Shown in pieces: positions 13,358-15,776 of a stretch of DNA of 15,776 nt (position 1 is the stretch's first letter; each line of letters begins with the position of its first letter). Source of the DNA: JAICLK01 sp036489905 (GTDB lineage: Bacteria; Patescibacteriota; Saccharimonadia; Saccharimonadales; UBA4665); assembly GCA_036489905.1 (NCBI GenBank), contig DASXEX010000020.1, positions 1-15,776 on the forward strand, written 5' to 3'. The notes under the pieces were generated by a model. That model searched no databases and was not told the DNA's origin. It worked only from the letters and a program-made list of their open reading frames with translations. The position numbers and the translations under genes were made by a program.

Positions 13358-13813
13358 ATGAGTAGTATTGACCAACAATTTGTAGAGTTCGTAGTCAAGT
13401 CGCTTGTCAGCAAGCCTGACGAAGTAAAAGTCGAACGTCACATTGATGAAAAGGGGGTTTTGCTTGAGCTGACGGTTGACCCGGAAGACCTTGGCCGCGT
13501 TATCGGCAAACGCGGTGCGACCGCCCAATCCCTGCGCACGCTGCTCCGTGCGCTCGGCACCAAAAACGACGCTCGCTACAACCTGAAAATTATCGACAAC
13601 GGCGAGTTTAGCCCAAGCGCAGCTCCAGCCGGCGACACAGGTGCCGCAACGACCGATACTGCGATGACCGATGACACTTCGAGCACAAGCCCGGCTGAAG
13701 ATACGGACGACAATGACGGCGACAACGCCCCCGTCGAACCGCAATCCGGCGAAAGCGACGTTGTAAGTAAAACCCGAAAAGAACTTGAAGATCTCGACGA
13801 CCTTGATGTATAG
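13358..13813 (+). CDS. khpA: KhpA-like KH-domain RNA-binding protein with acidic tail
   Basis: 151 residues. The first about 85 form a single KH domain with 'DLGRVIGKRGATAQSLRTLLRALG', where G50-K-R-G53 is the RNA-contacting GxxG loop. KhpA proteins are about 76-80 residues and bind RNA as part of the KhpA/KhpB system, influencing ribosome assembly and cell division in Firmicutes. Here an extra C-terminal tail of about 65 Asp/Thr/Ser/Ala-rich residues ends in 'RKELEDLDDLDV' and is probably disordered. Its place between rpsP and trmD is the conserved one for this gene, although rimM, often next, is missing. GGGAGGA upstream supports ATG 13358. Confidence 0.9.
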   Translation: MSSIDQQFVEFVVKSLVSKPDEVKVERHIDEKGVLLELTVDPEDLGRVIGKRGATAQSLRTLLRALGTKNDARYNLKIIDNGEFSPSAAPAGDTGAATTDTAMTDDTSSTSPAEDTDDNDGDNAPVEPQSGESDVVSKTRKELEDLDDLDV

Positions 13814-13930
13814 TTAGCAGGAGTCGAAATTCGACCGAACTTTTCCAAAAACAAAAATCGACGACAAGCTCATTGCGAGCCAACTTGTGCGGAGAATGCT
13901 GCATAATTTGGGAGCTTTATATGTGACAAC

Positions 13931-13959
13931 AAGAACCTCATCCAAGCGAGGTTCTTTTT
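13931..13959 (+). terminator. Rho-independent terminator between khpA and trmD
   Basis: AAGAACCTC (13931-13939) and GAGGTTCTT (13948-13956) form a perfect 9-bp stem with an 8-base loop, followed directly by more T residues (TTCTTTTTG). It should end rpsP/khpA transcription. A new -10 box for trmD follows a few bases later, so the operon is divided here. Confidence 0.85.
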
Positions 13960-13964
13960 GTTTG

Positions 13965-13973
13965 TGCTAAGAT
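13965..13973 (+). promoter_or_regulatory. Extended -10 (TGCTAAGAT) abutting trmD
   Basis: TGC-TAAGAT ends 8 bases before ATG 13982 and right after the terminator. It has the same leaderless geometry as alr, ddl and the leuS leader ORF. The hexamer departs from TATAAT at two positions, so this is weaker evidence than at those genes. Confidence 0.45.
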
Positions 13974-13981
13974 GTTCCTAG

Positions 13982-14638
13982 ATGAAAATCCAGATTATTA
14001 CACTATTCTCCGGGGTGTTTGGACCGTATTTGAGCGCCAGCATGTTGTGGAAAGCCAGCGACCGCGGGATTGTACAGTACGAACTTATTAATTTGCGCGA
14101 TTTCGGGCTTGGGCGTCGCAAAACCGTGGACGACACGCCGTATGGTGGCGGTGCCGGCATGCTTTTGAAGCCGGAGCCGCTTGTGGCCGCGATCGAAAAA
14201 GCCAAAGAAAACGATCCAAGCGCAGTGGTGATTTTGCCGACGCCGCGCGGTGAGACGTACCGCCAATCGCACGCCAAGCAACTGGCGGCGGACGGCAAAG
14301 GTTTGATTTTGGTTTGTCCGCGCTACGAGGGGTACGACGAACGCGTGACCCAATGGATTGACAAACAATTTTCTATTGGCAATTACGTGCTGACTGGCGG
14401 CGAGTTGCCCGCACAGATTATTATTGATTCGGTCGTGCGGCTGTTGCCCGGCGTGCTCGGCGGTGAAAGGTCGACCGAAATTGAATCGTTCCAGAACGAC
14501 GACGAAAATATCGAATTTCCGCAGTACACGCGACCGGAAACCTTCCGTGACATGAAAGTCCCCGAAGTTCTACTGCAGGGTCACCACGCCGAAATCGCCA
14601 AGTGGCGCTTAAATCATAGCCACAAAGCTGAAAAGTAG
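13982..14638 (+). CDS. trmD: tRNA (guanine-37-N1)-methyltransferase
   Basis: 218 residues, a SPOUT-class methyltransferase that makes m1G37 in tRNAs reading CNN-type codons and so prevents +1 frameshifting. Family motifs: 'MKIQIITLFSGVF' at the start, 'DDTPYGGGAGM' (YGGGAGM 54-60), 'CPRYEGYDER' (112-121) and 'SIGNYVLTGGE' (131-141). The trefoil-knot SAM-binding region is followed by 'DSVVRLLPGVLG' with its conserved Asp, 'FPQYTRPETF', and 'VPEVLLQGHHAEIAKWR' in the C-terminal domain. It acts as a homodimer. The protein ends soon after the conserved WR, slightly shorter than the E. coli enzyme. No Shine-Dalgarno is seen; a -10-like box sits just upstream. Confidence 0.97.
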   Translation: MKIQIITLFSGVFGPYLSASMLWKASDRGIVQYELINLRDFGLGRRKTVDDTPYGGGAGMLLKPEPLVAAIEKAKENDPSAVVILPTPRGETYRQSHAKQLAADGKGLILVCPRYEGYDERVTQWIDKQFSIGNYVLTGGELPAQIIIDSVVRLLPGVLGGERSTEIESFQNDDENIEFPQYTRPETFRDMKVPEVLLQGHHAEIAKWRLNHSHKAEK

Positions 14639-14639
14639 C

Positions 14640-14666
14640 TATACTAATAAGCGTAAGCGAAGGAGG
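14640..14666 (+). promoter_or_regulatory. -10 box (TATACT) and strong Shine-Dalgarno of sodN
   Basis: TATACT (14640-14645) begins two bases after the trmD stop, and AAGGAGG (14660-14666) lies four bases before ATG 14671. No clear -35 is found inside the trmD tail. The strong ribosome binding site suggests high expression, usual for a superoxide dismutase. Confidence 0.55.
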
Positions 14667-14670
14667 GTTT

Positions 14671-15054
14671 ATGAAGTTGTCTTTTATCAAGCCAGTCTAT
14701 GCGCACTGCGATTTGCCATGCGGCGTGTACGATCCGGCGCAGGCGCGCATCGAAGCGCTCAGCGTCTACGCGATTATGAAAAAGTACGATGGCTTACGTC
14801 AGGAAGACAAATGGCGCGCCGTGCTTATCAAGGAGCAGCGGGCCGAGCTGGTCAAGCATCACCTGATGGTGCTGTGGGCGGATTATTTCAAGCCGGAGCA
14901 CTTGGAAAAATATCCGGATTTGCACGATAAATTCTGGAAGGCTATCAAGCAAGCAAGCGAGTGCAAGCACCATTTGGAACCCGAAGAAGGGCAAAAATTA
15001 TTAGATCAAATCGATGAGATTGCCAAAATTTTCTGGGAAACCAAAAAAGCTTAA
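14671..15054 (+). CDS. sodN: Nickel superoxide dismutase precursor
   Basis: 127 residues. After an 11-residue leader (MKLSFIKPVYA) comes the nickel hook 'HCDLPCGVYDP'. In mature NiSOD, His1, Cys2 and Cys6 bind nickel, corresponding to H12, C13 and C17 here, and the segment 'CGVYDPAQARIEA' is close to invariant in the family. The rest is the expected four-helix bundle, with 'KHHLMVLWADYFKPEHLEKYP' and 'FWKAIKQASECKHHLEPEEG'. The enzyme converts superoxide to hydrogen peroxide and oxygen and is normally a homohexamer. The leader must be removed to expose His1, and the maturation peptidase gene overlaps the 3' end. The leader is a propeptide rather than an export signal. Confidence 0.96.
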   Translation: MKLSFIKPVYAHCDLPCGVYDPAQARIEALSVYAIMKKYDGLRQEDKWRAVLIKEQRAELVKHHLMVLWADYFKPEHLEKYPDLHDKFWKAIKQASECKHHLEPEEGQKLLDQIDEIAKIFWETKKA

Positions 15055-15337
15055 GCCGCTGCTTCTGCGGCAAATTGCCGGCAAAAGCATGCTGCCGCAA
15101 TTTTGGGACGGTCGGGTGGTGGTGGCCAGTGGTTGGTTCGGGCGCTTGCGGCCGCACGACGTCGTGATTATCAGGCACGACGGACTTGAGAAAATAAAGC
15201 GCATACGTCAAATTAACGACGAGCGGCTGTTCGTCGTTGGTGACAATGAAGCTGCCAGCACCGACAGCCGTGACTTCGGCTGGCTGGAATATGCGGCGGT
15301 GCAGGCCAAAGTCATCTGGCCGCGCGCAACTGAGTAA
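15014..15337 (+). CDS. sodX: Nickel-type superoxide dismutase maturation protease (S26-like)
   Basis: 107 residues of the signal peptidase S26 family without a transmembrane anchor. Box B 'GKSMLPQF' holds the nucleophile S25. The general-base Lys is probably K62 in 'LEKIKRIRQI', and 'FVVGDNEAASTDSRDFGWL' is the closing S26 motif. It presumably removes the 11-residue leader of the adjacent NiSOD to release the His1 nickel ligand; sodN-sodX pairing is well known. The start ATG 15014 overlaps sodN by 41 bases. No convincing Shine-Dalgarno is visible, so translation is probably coupled and a slightly later start cannot be ruled out. Lack of an anchor fits a substrate processed in the cytoplasm. 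Confidence 0.9.
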   Translation: MRLPKFSGKPKKLKPLLLRQIAGKSMLPQFWDGRVVVASGWFGRLRPHDVVIIRHDGLEKIKRIRQINDERLFVVGDNEAASTDSRDFGWLEYAAVQAKVIWPRATE

Positions 15338-15382
15338 ACCGCTGTTACCTGCAATGAAACCAAGCGAAACCAAGGAGATACC

Positions 15383-15529
15383 ATGCTGCTAGCCATAATC
15401 ATCGCACTGATCATATTGTGGCTTATCGGCTTGGTGGCGCACATCGCCGGGGCGTTTATACATTTGCTGTTGCTCATTGTGCTCGTTATTATCATCTACG
15501 ATTTTGTGACCGAGCGTCGAAGGCCGTGA
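15383..15529 (+). CDS. Tiny hydrophobic membrane protein (Lmo0937-like)
   Basis: 48 residues, almost entirely hydrophobic: 'MLLAIIIALIILWLIGLVAHI', then a central Gly/Ala/His turn ('AGAFIHL'), then 'LLLIVLVIIIYDF', ending in a basic 'TERRRP'. Two membrane segments and a positively charged end match the Lmo0937 family of very small membrane proteins, in which 'LWLLG' and a terminal 'GRR' are typical. AAGGAG (15372-15377) five bases before ATG 15383 gives strong support for translation. The function of the family is not established, although members in other bacteria are often linked to stress. It lies 45 bases behind sodX and is too short for most length-filtered gene finding. Confidence 0.75.
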   Translation: MLLAIIIALIILWLIGLVAHIAGAFIHLLLLIVLVIIIYDFVTERRRP

Positions 15530-15661
15530 ATCGCCGATTGTGGCTTGCTGACTCGCACGAACACGATTAACTTGCAGCTCACCGGCGTGGCGGTTCCCCG
15601 AATTCGGAATCTTGGCTATGCACTTAACACCACCAAATAATTGATGTATCCTTGAGGGGCG

Positions 15662-15776
15662 ATGAAGTTGTATCCTGTAAACGTGATCGACTTTCAAGAT
15701 ATGTTCCCAACAGACGAAGCGTGTTATGAATACTTGAAGCTTGTGAAATGGCCTGACGGATTTGTCTGCCCGTATT
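15662..15776 (+). mobile_element. IS1595-family transposase, N-terminal part (cut by window end)
   Basis: The last 115 bases encode the start of a transposase: 'FQDMFPTDEACYEYLKLVKWP' followed by 'DGFVCPY'. The pattern 'F..EEAC..YL..LRWPdGFxCPxCG' is the N-terminal zinc-ribbon entry of IS1595/ISXO2-type transposases, whose DDE-like domain would lie beyond the window. ATG 15662 follows GAGGGG with short spacing. The left end of the element should fall somewhere in 15530-15661, but without the right end I cannot identify the terminal inverted repeat. Completeness of the element cannot be judged. Confidence 0.8.

Noticed and set aside
15598..15607. Perfect 10-bp palindrome CCGAATTCGG before the transposase
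   Set aside because: It is isolated, could be chance, and cannot be linked to an IS terminal repeat without the right end of the element. It resembles one arm of the leuS palindrome only over a few bases.
1..15776. tRNA or rRNA genes and CRISPR arrays
   Set aside because: I saw no cloverleaf with a T-loop motif, no rRNA-like stretch and no regularly spaced repeats. The only repeats are the murF duplicate and the palindromic element.

Overview
The window looks like a chromosomal segment of a Candidate Phyla Radiation bacterium, most likely Candidatus Saccharibacteria (TM7). This is an inference from gene content and order (murF/alr/ddl, leuS-rpmF-nusB-Nudix-rnc, rpsP-khpA-trmD without rimM), the compact layout, acidic or basic tails on small housekeeping proteins, and -10 boxes placed right against start codons. 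TAG and TGA both end intact genes, so the standard code with UGA as stop fits and there is no sign of the Gracilibacteria-type recoding.

Layout. Positions 1-5152 carry a cell-wall block: the 3' end of a MurF-like ligase, alanine racemase, D-Ala-D-Ala ligase and a secreted polysaccharide deacetylase. Alr and Ddl make the D-Ala-D-Ala that MurF attaches. Between murF and a proline-iminopeptidase-like hydrolase sits an RHH/PIN toxin-antitoxin pair, flanked by two copies of the last ~66 bp of murF, which looks like the scar of an insertion. From 5226 to 6848 a single-pass membrane protein with a Pro-rich cytoplasmic tail is split by an in-frame TAG. From 6892 to 12017 runs an RNA/translation block: a putative Leu-rich leader peptide, leuS, bL32, nusB, a Nudix hydrolase and RNase III. 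From 12082 to 12627 lies an A/T-richer remnant of a secreted protein, broken between frames. From 12732 to 14638 come rpsP, khpA and trmD. From 14640 to 15337 there is a nickel superoxide dismutase and its maturation peptidase. The window ends with a tiny membrane protein and the start of an IS1595-like transposase.

Most notable points. (1) The LeuRS is about 996 residues because a complete Nudix domain (box at residues 426-448) is inserted in its CP1 editing domain. (2) leuS is preceded by a leaderless 24-codon ORF with three consecutive Leu codons, and those codons can base-pair with the leuS Shine-Dalgarno; this suggests leucine-responsive translational attenuation. (3) A 70-bp double-hairpin palindromic element is inserted in frame inside leuS, with compensatory differences between its arms. 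(4) The toxin-antitoxin cassette is bracketed by duplicated murF 3' ends. (5) Several genes have TATAAT-like boxes 6-8 nt before ATG, the arrangement expected for leaderless mRNAs. All functional statements come from reading motifs by eye; no search or folding program was run.
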